Assembly (NCBI GenBank): GCA_963802275.1 | Contig: CAWDIB010000004.1 | Location: forward strand, 62,001 to 126,000 | DNA length: 64,000 nt | Source: CAZMZW01 sp963802275 | GTDB lineage: Bacteria > Chloroflexota > Anaerolineae > Anaerolineales > Anaerolineaceae | Direction of reading: 5' to 3' | Shown: positions 55,505 to 64,000 of the stretch, in pieces | Numbering within the stretch: position 1 is the stretch's first letter | Layout of the letters: each line of letters begins with the position of its first letter | The notes under the pieces: generated by a model | Databases searched by the model: none | The model's input: only the letters and a program-made list of their open reading frames with translations | What the model was told of the DNA's origin: nothing | Made by a program: the position numbers and the translations under genes

Positions 55505-56548
55505 TTACTGGTTTGCTGACAGGTTACCAGCTAACTGACCGCAACCAGCTTCAATTTCATTTCCCTGGCTTTGCCGGATGGTAGCGTTTATGCCATATTC
55601 TTTTAATACATCTGAAAAATCTATAATTCTTCCACCACCTGGTGGAGAATAGTGAGAATCATCAATTGGGTTAAAAGCAATCAAATTAACATGGCATAGC
55701 ATTCCACGAATGAGCTGCGCCAATTCCTTTGCCTGCCTTTTATCATCATTAATTCCATTCAAGAGCACATATTCGTAACTGATTCGCCGGTTGGTGCTCT
55801 TTATATAATCTTTGCAAGCAGTAATCAATTTTTCAACGGGGTAGGTTTTATTAATCGGAATTAAGCTTGAGCGAAGATCATTCCCAGGTGCATGCAAACT
55901 TACGGCCAAATTGACCTGGGGGAAGTCATCGGAAAATTCCATGATTCTGGGGATAATGCCGATTGTTGAAACAGTCATATGTCTGGAACCAAACCGCATA
56001 GCGTTTGGACTATTTAGTAGATGCAGGGAAACTTTCAAGTTTTCGTAGTTTGCAAATGGCTCTCCCATCCCCATAAAAACAAGATTTGTAACAGGCCTTT
56101 GCCCTGCATTTTCAAGTAACCTTTGGATAAAAACCACTTGCTCAAGAATTTCACCGGATGTTAGATTTCTTTTAAACCCAATCTTTCCTGTTGCGCAAAA
56201 AACACAGCCCATTGCACAACCGGACTGAGTCGACAAGCAGAGAGTTGTGCGATCTTTTGATTGCATCAGTACGCTTTCAATTGTATGTCCGTCAGAAAGT
56301 TTAAATAGATACTTTTGTGTTTTCTTGTCCTTGGATTGGGTATGTTTCAATTCATACAAATTGCTTAGTGAATAATTTGCGTTTAATCTCTCGCGCAAAT
56401 CTTTTGAAAGCATGGTAAATTGCCCCCAATCCTGATAATATTTTTTGTAAACCCCCTCAGATATTTGTTTAATATGAAATAGTGGTTGACCCCAATTCGT
56501 AAATTGTTCTTCCAATAAGGAATTATCAATTTCAAAGATAGATTGCAT
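55505..56548 (-). CDS. rlmN: 23S rRNA/tRNA adenine-C2 methyltransferase RlmN
   Basis: 347 residues. Radical-SAM cluster motif in STQSGCAMGCVFCATGKIG (C-x3-C-x2-C), SGEILEQVVFIQR, FMGMGEPFANYENL, VNLAVSLHAPG, and the second catalytic Cys near the end in EAGCGQLAGNL. It methylates A2503 of 23S rRNA and A37 of some tRNAs. Radical chemistry fits an anaerobe. Starts 12 bases after the HAD gene, same strand. Confidence 0.95.
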   Translation of the reverse strand: MQSIFEIDNSLLEEQFTNWGQPLFHIKQISEGVYKKYYQDWGQFTMLSKDLRERLNANYSLSNLYELKHTQSKDKKTQKYLFKLSDGHTIESVLMQSKDRTTLCLSTQSGCAMGCVFCATGKIGFKRNLTSGEILEQVVFIQRLLENAGQRPVTNLVFMGMGEPFANYENLKVSLHLLNSPNAMRFGSRHMTVSTIGIIPRIMEFSDDFPQVNLAVSLHAPGNDLRSSLIPINKTYPVEKLITACKDYIKSTNRRISYEYVLLNGINDDKRQAKELAQLIRGMLCHVNLIAFNPIDDSHYSPPGGGRIIDFSDVLKEYGINATIRQSQGNEIEAGCGQLAGNLSANQ

Positions 56549-56560
56549 TGGAAAAGAACA

Positions 56561-57346
56561 TTAATTTTTAAATAGTTCCATGATGTTATTTAAAACGAGG
56601 TCGGGTTTCGGTGACCAATTCTCAAGGTCTTTCGTTTGAGCAACACCACTTAGCACAAGAAGCGTTTTGCATCCTGCCCTGTAGCCACCAAGGATATCAG
56701 TCTCCAACCGATCACCAACCGCCAGGGTTTTTTCGGGAGCAGTGCCCAATCTTTCTATTGCCACTTCAAACAAGTAGGGGTTTGGTTTACCAGCCATAAC
56801 CGCCTTTTTACCTGAAGCAGCTTCCACTGCGGCAATGCAGGCACCAGCTCCTGGAGCAAGGCCGTCCGGTGTCGGGTAGGTTAAGTCTGGATTCGTACCA
56901 AAGAAAAGCAATCCCTGCCTCACAAAATCGGCCGCCATTTTCATTTTTCGATACGAAAAATCCCGATCCATGCTTACAATGACCGCCAAAGGATTATCTT
57001 CTGAATGGTAAAAACCATTCTCCTGTAAATGATCAATTAAGGAAGGGGAACCAACCACAAAAATTGGACCACCAGATAAAAAGTGTTTCTTCAGGAGAAA
57101 AACAGTCGCCATCGCGGATGAGACGATTTGCCATGCTTCCAATTCAGCCCCCATTGAATGAAGCTTATTGAGAAATTCATCAGAAGTAAATGTTGCATTA
57201 TTGGATGCTAATACAACCTTAATACCGTGCTCTTTAAAATTCTTGAATAGAATGGATAAATCACAAATAGGTTCATTAGCAAGCCATAAGACTCCATCCA
57301 TATCCAAAATAGCCCCCTGAATTTTCGGTTTAATGGTCTCAATCAT
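56561..57346 (-). CDS. HAD-superfamily IIA (NagD-like) phosphatase
   Basis: 261 residues. GAILDMDGVLWLANEP, VVLASNNATFTSDEF, VSMDRDFSYRKM, VMAGKPNPYLFEVAIERLG and AVGDRLETDILGGYRAG mark the NagD/AraL branch. Substrates in this branch include UMP, phosphoglycolate and sugar phosphates. A second member is at 28772-29584 but the two are clearly diverged. Part of the clpP-prfB minus-strand run. Confidence 0.88.
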   Translation of the reverse strand: MIETIKPKIQGAILDMDGVLWLANEPICDLSILFKNFKEHGIKVVLASNNATFTSDEFLNKLHSMGAELEAWQIVSSAMATVFLLKKHFLSGGPIFVVGSPSLIDHLQENGFYHSEDNPLAVIVSMDRDFSYRKMKMAADFVRQGLLFFGTNPDLTYPTPDGLAPGAGACIAAVEAASGKKAVMAGKPNPYLFEVAIERLGTAPEKTLAVGDRLETDILGGYRAGCKTLLVLSGVAQTKDLENWSPKPDLVLNNIMELFKN

Positions 57347-57367
57347 TAGTGATGAAAGAAATATGAG

Positions 57368-57976
57368 TTATTTTTTTTCTGGCGGCAGCAGGATTTTGTC
57401 CACAATGCCATAATCAACCGCTTGTTGGGCTGTCAAATAAAAATCGCGATCGGTGTCCCTTTCAATTATCTCCAAAGACTGGCCAGTGGATTCGGCCAGG
57501 ATTTCATTCAGCCTGGTTTTTAAGCGCAGAATCTCTTTCGCCTGGATTTCAATGTCAGTTGCCTGACCTTGTGCCCCCCCAAGAGGTTGATGCATATGGA
57601 TGGTCGCGTGAGGAAGCGCGTAGCGTTGCCCTTTCGTTCCCGCTGATAGCAGGACTGTTCCAAAGGAAGCAGTGACACCCACCGCGACCGTACTAATCTT
57701 GTTTGAGAGCATCCGCATGGTGTCATAAATCGCCAAACCAGCGTAAATTTGACCTCCTGGTGAGTTAATATACATACTGATTTCTCTCTCAGAGTCTTCT
57801 CTATTTAACCAAAGCAATTGTGCCACGATCAAATTGGCGATTTGGTCATCAATCGGAGTCCCAACAAAAACAATTCTCTCTTTTAACAGAAGAGAAAAAA
57901 TATCATAGGCTCTCTCTCCCTTACTGGAACTTTCAATCACCATCGGTATTACCGAACTAAATTCATTTATAGTCAT
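57368..57976 (-). CDS. clpP: ATP-dependent Clp protease proteolytic subunit
   Basis: 202 residues. The catalytic serine is in VTASFGTVLLSAG, histidine in ATIHMHQPLGG, and aspartate in ERDTDRDFYLTAQQAVDYG. Also RIVFVGTPIDDQIANLIVAQLLWL and YINSPGG of the handle. The region around the serine (TASFGT) differs from the usual AASMGA. Forms 14-mers that degrade unfolded proteins with ClpX or ClpA; no clpX follows. Directly downstream of the trigger factor gene, a common pairing. Confidence 0.94.
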   Translation of the reverse strand: MTINEFSSVIPMVIESSSKGERAYDIFSLLLKERIVFVGTPIDDQIANLIVAQLLWLNREDSEREISMYINSPGGQIYAGLAIYDTMRMLSNKISTVAVGVTASFGTVLLSAGTKGQRYALPHATIHMHQPLGGAQGQATDIEIQAKEILRLKTRLNEILAESTGQSLEIIERDTDRDFYLTAQQAVDYGIVDKILLPPEKK

Positions 57977-57995
57977 GTTTGACCTTCACTTTCTC

Positions 57996-59390
57996 TTATT
58001 TTTCTTGTATTTCTGATTTAGGTGGTTCTTTCAATTCTGCATTTTCTTTATTTTTTTGAAATATACCTGTGGCAATTTCTTTCAATCTCTCTTCCACTCG
58101 CTGATTCATCAAGCGATTCGCTGCTTGCAGCAAGACCCTATTGGCCAATCCCTGAGCAGTGAACTGGCGCCTCAATTTTTGAATATCGGTATTCGACTGG
58201 ATTTCAGAAAATGATTTTGAATATTCTTTTTGAAGCTCATCTTTTTCCAGTTCTATTTTTTCAGCCTTTCTTATCTCTTCCAATACCAGATATTGTTCCA
58301 ATTGACGCTTTGCGGCTGTGGATATATCCTCGTCAAGAAATTTATCCTTATCCAACTGATTCATTTTTAAATAAGTATCCAGATCCATATTTTGAGATGC
58401 AATATTTTGTTCAAAATTGGCAAGGACTCTGTTCTTTTCTTCCTCAAAGACCTGGGGAGGATACTTAATTTGAGAGACGGAGATGATCTTGTCAATCAGT
58501 TCATCCATATACTTATGATCATATTCATGAAGTTTGGAAGCATTTATTTCACTTTTAATGGATTCCTTGAAATCTGCAAAGGATTTAGCATTTCCGAGAT
58601 TTTTTGCAAATTCGTCGTTTAATTCAGGTTTCTTCAATTCTCGGATACCTTGAACATTAATATGGAAGTGAACTTCTTTGCCTTTTAATTTTTCATAAGG
58701 AGAATCATCAGGATAATTATGTAAGAATTCCTTCTCCTCATCTTTCTTTAATCCGAGGACTAGTTCTTCAAATCCAGAAAAGGGAAATTTTTCTTCAACG
58801 GAATTTTCTTCGCCAAGAATTAATTGATAAGGAGATTCTTTAAGAACGTCAGGGCTTTCACCTTTTTCCGGGCTTCTTATTGACGCATTAATTTTCAAAT
58901 CAACCAGATCTCCGTTACGGGCTTCACGATCCACCGGTACGGCGGTTGAATAATTCAATTGAAGTTGGTTTAAGACTTTATCCACATCTTCCTCAGATGC
59001 CTTTTCTGGAGAATAATCCATGCGAATGGATTGGTAATCTCCAAGGGTTACTTCAGGCTCCAAAGGAATCATGAATGTAAATTTAGGCGGATCTTTACTT
59101 TCAATTTTTTCTAGCTTTCCCTGGGCAGCGGGATTCACATCGGCTTCCTTTAACAATTTTGGGTAAATTTCATTGATGAGCAAATCAATGGCTTCTTCCT
59201 CAATCGCTTCATCACCATACAACCTTTTAACAACATCCAGAGGAGCTTTACCAGGACGGAACCCGGCAATTTTTGTTTTTGAAGAGATCTTGCGCGCCGC
59301 TTTTGCTTTGTATTCTTCCAACAAGCTGGATTCCAATTCTACTGTAATTCTTGCCTGCTGGTCTTCTAAAATTTCTTTTACGAATTTCAA
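57996..59390 (-). CDS. tig: Trigger factor chaperone
   Basis: 464 residues. N-terminal ribosome-binding domain with the signature IAGFRPGKAPLDVVKRLYG, central FKBP-type prolyl isomerase region (NGDLVDLKINA, FPFSGFEELVLGLKKDEEKEF), and a long helical C-terminal domain. It binds nascent chains at the ribosome exit. Precedes clpP by 19 bases, so folding and proteolysis genes are co-transcribed. C-terminal lysine/glutamate-rich tail is slightly extended. Confidence 0.93.
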   Translation of the reverse strand: MKFVKEILEDQQARITVELESSLLEEYKAKAARKISSKTKIAGFRPGKAPLDVVKRLYGDEAIEEEAIDLLINEIYPKLLKEADVNPAAQGKLEKIESKDPPKFTFMIPLEPEVTLGDYQSIRMDYSPEKASEEDVDKVLNQLQLNYSTAVPVDREARNGDLVDLKINASIRSPEKGESPDVLKESPYQLILGEENSVEEKFPFSGFEELVLGLKKDEEKEFLHNYPDDSPYEKLKGKEVHFHINVQGIRELKKPELNDEFAKNLGNAKSFADFKESIKSEINASKLHEYDHKYMDELIDKIISVSQIKYPPQVFEEEKNRVLANFEQNIASQNMDLDTYLKMNQLDKDKFLDEDISTAAKRQLEQYLVLEEIRKAEKIELEKDELQKEYSKSFSEIQSNTDIQKLRRQFTAQGLANRVLLQAANRLMNQRVEERLKEIATGIFQKNKENAELKEPPKSEIQEK

Positions 59391-59418
59391 TTTATTTCCT
59401 TTAAAGCAAATTATTCTG

Positions 59419-59500
59419 TGGGGAAGGAGGGAATTGAACCCTCACGCCTCGCGGCACATGATCCTAAGTCATGCCTGTCTGCCAATTCCAGCACTTCCCC
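59419..59500 (-). tRNA. tRNA-Leu (anticodon TAG)
   Basis: On the minus strand: acceptor GGGGAAG/CTTCCCC, D arm GCTGGAATTGGCAGACAGGC, anticodon arm CATGA-CTTAGGA-TCATG giving TAG, a class II variable arm, T arm GAGGG-TTCAATT-CCCTC, discriminator A. CCA not encoded. Confidence 0.94.
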
Positions 59501-59513
59501 GGAAGCGGTTTGT

Positions 59514-59542
59514 ATTATATGTTAGAGGAAAAAGCATGTCAA
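59514..59542 (-). promoter_or_regulatory. Consensus promoter of tRNA-Leu
   Basis: Minus strand TTGACA (59542-59537), exactly 17 bases, TATAAT (59519-59514), 14 bases before the tRNA. A perfect sigma-70-type promoter and the best in the window. Confidence 0.9.
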
Positions 59543-59593
59543 TCTGAAATCGGAAATGAAACCTGTATAATTGCTTCTTAATTTGGTGCTGTT

Positions 59594-60013
59594 ATGTCTT
59601 ACATCATTCAAAAAGAAAATAACCTTGATTCACGTAAAAAGTATCTTCAATTCATTGCTTTGACCATTCATGGTCTGAATGAAAAAACTGAATTTGATAT
59701 GGAAGCGAAGGACATGACTGCATTTATGATTCTTTTGCTCAAAGAAATACAAAAAAACATCGAGAAAACCACACAAGCTTGGGAAAAAAGAGATTTTTGG
59801 TTAAAAGCCGATCAATTCAAGAGAGAATGGCAATGGTGTCCAGTCCATATCAGTCTGTTGAGTAAAGCACTGGAAGAGAATAATTGGAATTTATTAAAAA
59901 GTAGCTCATCATTGCTAAAAGAAAAGTGCCATAAAATTAAAATAAGCAACAAAATAATAAACACATCTCCTTGGGAGGGAGTTTACACCCGAATAAAAAA
60001 AGAGCTGCGATGA
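59594..60013 (+). CDS. Hypothetical protein, 139 residues
   Basis: Soluble, helix-rich, lysine-rich protein with no signal peptide, membrane segment or recognised motif. The middle contains AFMILLLKEIQKNIEKTTQAWEKR, a likely long helix, and a short WQWCPVHI element with one cysteine. Its last codons (ending KKELR, TGA) form the left arm of the terminator hairpin that follows. Family unknown; intact frame and a start 94 bases from tRNA-Leu suggest a real gene. Confidence 0.55.
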   Translation: MSYIIQKENNLDSRKKYLQFIALTIHGLNEKTEFDMEAKDMTAFMILLLKEIQKNIEKTTQAWEKRDFWLKADQFKREWQWCPVHISLLSKALEENNWNLLKSSSSLLKEKCHKIKISNKIINTSPWEGVYTRIKKELR

Positions 60014-60026
60014 GCAGCTCTTTTTA
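60001..60026. terminator. Bidirectional terminator overlapping the end of the hypothetical gene
   Basis: AGAGCTGC-GATGA-GCAGCTCT with As before and Ts after, between converging genes. The TGA stop of the hypothetical gene lies in the loop. Confidence 0.85.
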
Positions 60027-60038
60027 CGCATCCAATAC

Positions 60039-62150
60039 CTATTTTTTCTTAAGAATGATCCTTGCATCCACCACTTTTATACCTTTTCCTTCTTCATAAA
60101 GAAGTATTGGGTTGGCATCTGATTCGCTCACCTCGTCGGCTAGCTCCTGGATCATTTGTGAATAGCGGCAGATGGTTTCGACAAGCGCGGTTTTGTCACG
60201 TGGTTTTTCACCACGCACGCCTTCCAGCATGGGAGCTCCGCGAATTTCTCCGATCATACATTTTGCCTGCAGACAGGAAACAGGCGCCACTCGGAAGGTC
60301 ACATCTTTGAAAACTTCAACAAAGATGCCGCCCAAACCGAACATAACCGTTGGTCCGAAGGTTGGGTCATTGATGGAACCAAGAATCAATTCAGTTCCCT
60401 TGGGGGCATATTCCTGTACTACTATGCCAAGAATATTTGCATCCGGTTTATATTGCTTGCAGTTAGCCAAAATATCCTGGTATGCCTTTCCAGCTTGTTC
60501 TTCAGCTTGAATATTTACCACCACGCCGCCAGCATCCGATTTATGCAGGATGTCAGGTGATACCACTTTCATTACAATTGGGTAACCAATTTCATTGGCT
60601 ATGGATAAGGCTTCATTCATACTGCCAGCCAATTTGACTTTTGTCACCGGCAATCCAAAGGCGGCAAAAACCTGTTTCGCTTCAATTTCAGTCAGAGAAT
60701 CGCGGTTTTCAGCTCTGGCTTTATTGATGACTGCTTTGGCAGTATCAATATCCACCTCAAACTTTTTCACCTCTTCATTTTTAATGTTGTCACGGATAAG
60801 ATGAAAGTCATGCAATGCGGAGATCGCATTCACTGCCACATCCGGCCCTGAATATGCAGGGATTCCGTTTTCAACCAGCCAGCGCATTGCTTTTTCTGAT
60901 CGTTCACCACCCACAAATGAAACCGTGACGGGTTTATCCTTGATGCCAGATTCGTCAATGGCTTTCTTTATACTTTGTGCGATTTCGGTGGGATTTGTCA
61001 TGGCTGTTTCACAATAAAGCACAACCAAACCATCCACCCACTCATGTGCAAATGCATAGCGAACCGTTTCGTAATACCATTCATTTCCAGCCATACCGGT
61101 CATATCCACCGGATTCTTGGCTGAGCCAAAATCGGGCATGTGTTTCTTGAATTCAGCTTGGACTTCTTGTGGGGCAAATTTCAACGGCAGTCCATATTTT
61201 TCAGCAGCATCAGTTGCGAGCACACCAACTCCACCGCCATTGGTTAAGATTAATAATTTCTCTCCTTTCATCGGTGGCTGCAGGGATAAAGCCAAAGTTC
61301 GATCAAAAAGATCATTCAGGTCTTCTGCCTGGATCATACCAGCTTGCTGTAAAGCGGCTTTATAGACACGGGTTGTACCTGCGAGTGAACCGGTATGTGA
61401 GGCGGCTGCAGCTGCGCCATGTTCGGAAACCCCTGCTTTCAAAGCAACAATGGGTTTTGTGGATTTTCTTCCTGCTTCAATAACCTGTCGCCCATCCTTT
61501 AAACCCTCAATATGCAATGAAATACAGGTTGTATTTTCGTCCTGGTCCAACCAACTTATCAGTTCCGAAAATCCAATGTCACAAACATTTCCTATTGAGA
61601 TTAACTTATCAAAACCGATCCCTCTGATATATGTACCAGCATCAATGCCAATCAATAAAGCACCACTTTGGGTTACCAGTGATGACTTTCCAACCAAGGG
61701 AAGAAAAGGAGCAAAAGAACCATTATATTTATCAGAGTTGGAAAGCAAACCGACAATATTCGGTCCAATAATGCCCATATTGTATTTGTGGGCTGTTTTA
61801 ACAATTTCTTCTTCGAGCTCATGTTCCCCAACCTCACTGAATCCTGAGGTGATGATGCTGAGGCCTTTCACTCCTGCCTTTCCACATTCTTCTGTCGTTT
61901 TAAGGACGAATTGCGCAGGTACGGTGATAATGGCTGAGTCAATCGGTTTGCCAACATCCAAAACGGATGGATAGCACTTAAGCCCTAAAATTTCTGTTTC
62001 GCCGGGATTAATTGGATAAATATCGCCCTTGTATCCATCCTTGATTAAATTGTTTACCACCGTATGCCCGATTTTACCGGGTTTTGCAGATGCCCCAATA
62101 ACCGCAACCGATTTGGGTTTCAATAATGCATTCAAGATTTCGATGTCCAC
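60039..62150 (-). CDS. ADP-forming acyl-CoA (acetate-CoA) ligase, fused alpha-beta
   Basis: 703 residues. N-terminal CoA-binding and ligase domains (SVAVIGASAKPGKIGHTVVNNL, DIYPINPGETEILGLKCY, ITSGFSEVG, and the HisTag-like AAAAASHTGSLAGTTRVY, likely the phosphorylated His), then an ATP-grasp domain from ~500 (PVTKVKLAGSMNEAL, IVMKVVSPDILHKSDAGGVVVN, FGLGGIFVEVFKDVTFR). In anaerobes this enzyme turns acetyl-CoA, ADP and phosphate into acetate and ATP, a main energy step. Alpha and beta parts are one chain. Divergent from glycerate kinase across a 143-base spacer. Confidence 0.9.
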   Translation of the reverse strand: MDIEILNALLKPKSVAVIGASAKPGKIGHTVVNNLIKDGYKGDIYPINPGETEILGLKCYPSVLDVGKPIDSAIITVPAQFVLKTTEECGKAGVKGLSIITSGFSEVGEHELEEEIVKTAHKYNMGIIGPNIVGLLSNSDKYNGSFAPFLPLVGKSSLVTQSGALLIGIDAGTYIRGIGFDKLISIGNVCDIGFSELISWLDQDENTTCISLHIEGLKDGRQVIEAGRKSTKPIVALKAGVSEHGAAAAASHTGSLAGTTRVYKAALQQAGMIQAEDLNDLFDRTLALSLQPPMKGEKLLILTNGGGVGVLATDAAEKYGLPLKFAPQEVQAEFKKHMPDFGSAKNPVDMTGMAGNEWYYETVRYAFAHEWVDGLVVLYCETAMTNPTEIAQSIKKAIDESGIKDKPVTVSFVGGERSEKAMRWLVENGIPAYSGPDVAVNAISALHDFHLIRDNIKNEEVKKFEVDIDTAKAVINKARAENRDSLTEIEAKQVFAAFGLPVTKVKLAGSMNEALSIANEIGYPIVMKVVSPDILHKSDAGGVVVNIQAEEQAGKAYQDILANCKQYKPDANILGIVVQEYAPKGTELILGSINDPTFGPTVMFGLGGIFVEVFKDVTFRVAPVSCLQAKCMIGEIRGAPMLEGVRGEKPRDKTALVETICRYSQMIQELADEVSESDANPILLYEEGKGIKVVDARIILKKK

Positions 62151-62293
62151 GAAATATCCTCCAATAGTTGATAGGTTTTGATAGTTCTTGTAAAACCTTT
62201 AAATTATTTATTTCCCCAAGAATCTAATTCTCGAGGTCACAAGTTATAATTTTACTATTCTTTTGCATAAATTCATTCCAATTAATAAACAGT

Positions 62294-63664
62294 ATGACTA
62301 ATTTTAAGGTTCATGGTATCACCAAGCGGGAAATCACTGATATTGAGAAAATTAAAAAGATTCTAAATTCAACATTACAAGCTGTTAATCCAGATAAGAT
62401 AATTAATAGTTCGATCCGGCTTCAAAATAAATTATTATTCATCAAAGAATACTCCCTTAATTTATCAATTTTTCAAAATATTTATCTCATAGGCATCGGA
62501 AAAGCATCCCAGTCAATGGCAACAAGTGCCATGCAACTCCTTGGCAATCTAATCCATTCAGGCGTAGTGATTACCAAAGCTGAAGATAAATTCCAGACTG
62601 AAAAAATATCAACAAAAATTAAGACAATTCAAGGCAGTCATCCAATACCGAATGAAAGAAGTATATTTGCCGCAGAAGAAATCATTCGATTTTCAAAGAG
62701 ACTGACAGCAAATGATTTGGTTATCTGTTTGATATCCGGAGGTGGCTCAGCCCTCGTCACCAAACCAGCGGAAAGGGTGAGTTTAAATGCGATACAAAAT
62801 TTGACCTCACAACTATTGCGTTGCGGCGCATCAATTAATGAGATCAATACCATTCGTAAACATATGGACGTAATAAAGGGAGGCGGTTTATTATCTTTTT
62901 TATATCCAGCCCAAGTGGTAACGCTGATTTTGTCAGATGTGATGGGAGATGATCTTTCAATGATCGCGTCAGGGCCAACAGCACCTGATCCTACAACTTA
63001 CCAGGATGCAATGGATATCTTAATTAAATATTCGATAACCAAGAGCATCGACGAGAGTATTCTTGATCATTTGACATCCGGCATCAAAGGAATCATTCCT
63101 GAAACATTAAAAGAAAACGACCCAAGATTTACCCAAGTTAAGAACATTATCATAGGAAATAACCATACCGCAATATTGGCTGCTAAAGAAACGGCTTGTG
63201 GGCTTGGTTATAACTGCCAAATAATCACTCAACCTTTTATCGGTAACACTTATGATGTTGGAAAAGAAATTACGAAAATCATAAAAGCGAGTTTAATAAA
63301 TCGCAAAATTACAAAAATACCTCTCTGTATAATCGGCGGTGGAGAATCTACAGTGGACGTCAAGGGCAGGGGGCTGGGAGGCAGGAATCAGGAAGTCGCC
63401 TTGTATAGTGCGGTTCAGATAGATGGTATTGAAGATGTTTGTGTGGCCACCCTTGCGACGGATGGCGAAGATGGACCGACCGATGCAGCCGGGGCAATCA
63501 TCACGGGAAAAACTGTAAAATCAGCCAAAACGCTAGGAATGGATGCAACCAGATATTTGAGTAATAATGATAGCTATAATTTCTTCGTCAAGGTTGGCGG
63601 GTTGATCAAAACAGGTTCAACCGGCACAAATGTTAACGATCTTAATATCATATTTATTTCTTGA
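62294..63664 (+). CDS. Glycerate 2-kinase (MOFRL family)
   Basis: 456 residues. N-terminal DUF4147 domain (YLIGIGKASQSMATSAM, SHPIPNERSI, DLVICLISGGGSALV, IRKHMDVIKGGGLLSFLYPAQVVTLILSDV) and the C-terminal MOFRL domain (IGGGESTVDV...GRGLGGRNQEVAL, LATDGEDGPTDAAGAI). It phosphorylates glycerate to 2-phosphoglycerate, which enters lower glycolysis. The ending NNDSYNFF...LIKTGSTGTNVNDLNI is typical. No serine-glyoxylate genes are next to it. Confidence 0.92.
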   Translation: MTNFKVHGITKREITDIEKIKKILNSTLQAVNPDKIINSSIRLQNKLLFIKEYSLNLSIFQNIYLIGIGKASQSMATSAMQLLGNLIHSGVVITKAEDKFQTEKISTKIKTIQGSHPIPNERSIFAAEEIIRFSKRLTANDLVICLISGGGSALVTKPAERVSLNAIQNLTSQLLRCGASINEINTIRKHMDVIKGGGLLSFLYPAQVVTLILSDVMGDDLSMIASGPTAPDPTTYQDAMDILIKYSITKSIDESILDHLTSGIKGIIPETLKENDPRFTQVKNIIIGNNHTAILAAKETACGLGYNCQIITQPFIGNTYDVGKEITKIIKASLINRKITKIPLCIIGGGESTVDVKGRGLGGRNQEVALYSAVQIDGIEDVCVATLATDGEDGPTDAAGAIITGKTVKSAKTLGMDATRYLSNNDSYNFFVKVGGLIKTGSTGTNVNDLNIIFIS

Positions 63665-63668
63665 TTAT

Positions 63669-64000
63669 TCAGCATTGTTTTTCCGAATACCTCTTTTCGA
63701 TAGCCGGTAGAAGGTAATCATTAAATGATCTTTGAAAATCCAAATCCGGTTTCCAATCCCAATCATTTCGAGCAGGTTCGTCATTCACATCCTCTGGCCA
63801 GCTATCCACAATATTTTGCCGGCTCTCAATGACTTGAAAATCAATTTCTGCATCGGCATACCCTTTGATTACCATGTCTTTGATTTCACTTGCCGAGGGG
63901 CTAAAACTGGTTACGTTATAAACCAATTGGGATAATTTATCTTTATTTGCCTGCTCAAGCAAGAGTAAAGCATGAACTGCATCAGGCATGGCCATAAAAG
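63669..64000 (-). CDS. NAD-dependent epimerase/L-threonine dehydrogenase-like, C-terminal part
   Basis: Reading frame enters from the right edge (F-MAMPDAVHALL...) and ends 63669. The visible ~110 residues match the C-terminus of SDR-type L-threonine 3-dehydrogenases: YNVTSFSPSASEIKDMVIKG, DFQVIESRQNIVDSWPEDV, ARNDWDWKPDLDFQRSFNDYLLPAI. The Rossmann core and catalytic YxxxK lie outside the window. The stop is five bases from that of glycerate kinase, so the two genes converge. Confidence 0.75.
   Translation of the reverse strand, partial: FMAMPDAVHALLLLEQANKDKLSQLVYNVTSFSPSASEIKDMVIKGYADAEIDFQVIESRQNIVDSWPEDVNDEPARNDWDWKPDLDFQRSFNDYLLPAIEKRYSEKQC

Overview
The window reads as a contig from an uncultivated anaerobic bacterium of the Anaerolineae (Chloroflexota) type. 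That placement is an inference from gene content and order: an mreBCD-mrdA-minDE-rodA cluster, Group 3-like NiFe hydrogenase genes, ADP-forming acyl-CoA synthetase, LacD-like aldolase and typical fermentative housekeeping genes. No 16S or other decisive marker is present. The first ~6.1 kb does not look like the rest.

Positions 1-6118 are a patchwork: a frameshifted sugar transferase, the first half of an asparagine synthetase that runs directly into the middle of an M1 aminopeptidase, a glycine-rich exported protein, a TPR lipoprotein and the start of a sensor kinase. Most of this is visibly GC-rich, breaks off inside genes, and carries many single-base frameshifts. I read it as chimeric assembly or foreign DNA joined to the main genome near 6118.

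Positions 6113-19278 hold, all on the minus strand, a pentapeptide-repeat protein and then a ~12 kb hydrogenase locus. Its transcriptional order is DRTGG protein, CBS-HATPase, DRTGG protein, PHP protein, NuoE, HATPase, [2Fe-2S] thioredoxin-like protein, NuoF (with C-terminal 2[4Fe-4S]), second NuoE, second NuoF, NuoG-like, HoxY, HoxH. It looks like a clostridial HydC/HydB electron-bifurcating front end with its sensor module, joined to a second diaphorase and a NiFe hydrogenase instead of an [FeFe] HydA. The stretch 8.3-16.6 kb is full of small indels that are probably sequence errors.

Positions 19.3-37.5 kb are cleaner: hisS, a ferritin-VIT membrane fusion, tRNA-His, an aldolase and FGGY kinase pair, typA, a SufS-like desulfurase, a membrane DsbA-like protein, a HAD phosphatase, mobB with an overlapping 50-residue gene, an APC transporter fused to two Usp domains, a phosphofructokinase, tRNA-Gly, a zinc-ribbon/cysteine-rich surface protein and a dihydrolipoamide dehydrogenase-like flavoprotein.

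Positions 37.6-46 kb carry the cell-shape and division cluster mreB-mreC-mreD-mrdA-minD-minE-rodA (no minC), then gltX and tRNA-Gln. From 46 to 64 kb come a Rel stringent-response enzyme, a HAD phosphatase, a two-gene sarcosine-oxidase-like dehydrogenase, a second phosphofructokinase, prfB with a classical programmed +1 frameshift, ftsY, rlmN, a NagD-type HAD, clpP, tig, tRNA-Leu, a hypothetical gene, an ADP-forming acyl-CoA synthetase, a glycerate 2-kinase and the 3' part of an L-threonine dehydrogenase-like gene that leaves the window.

Together the metabolic genes suggest a fermenter: glycolysis through two PFKs, ATP from acyl-CoA, and redox balancing by H2 production or uptake through the NAD(P)-linked hydrogenase. 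I see no CRISPR array, insertion sequence, prophage or known defence system.
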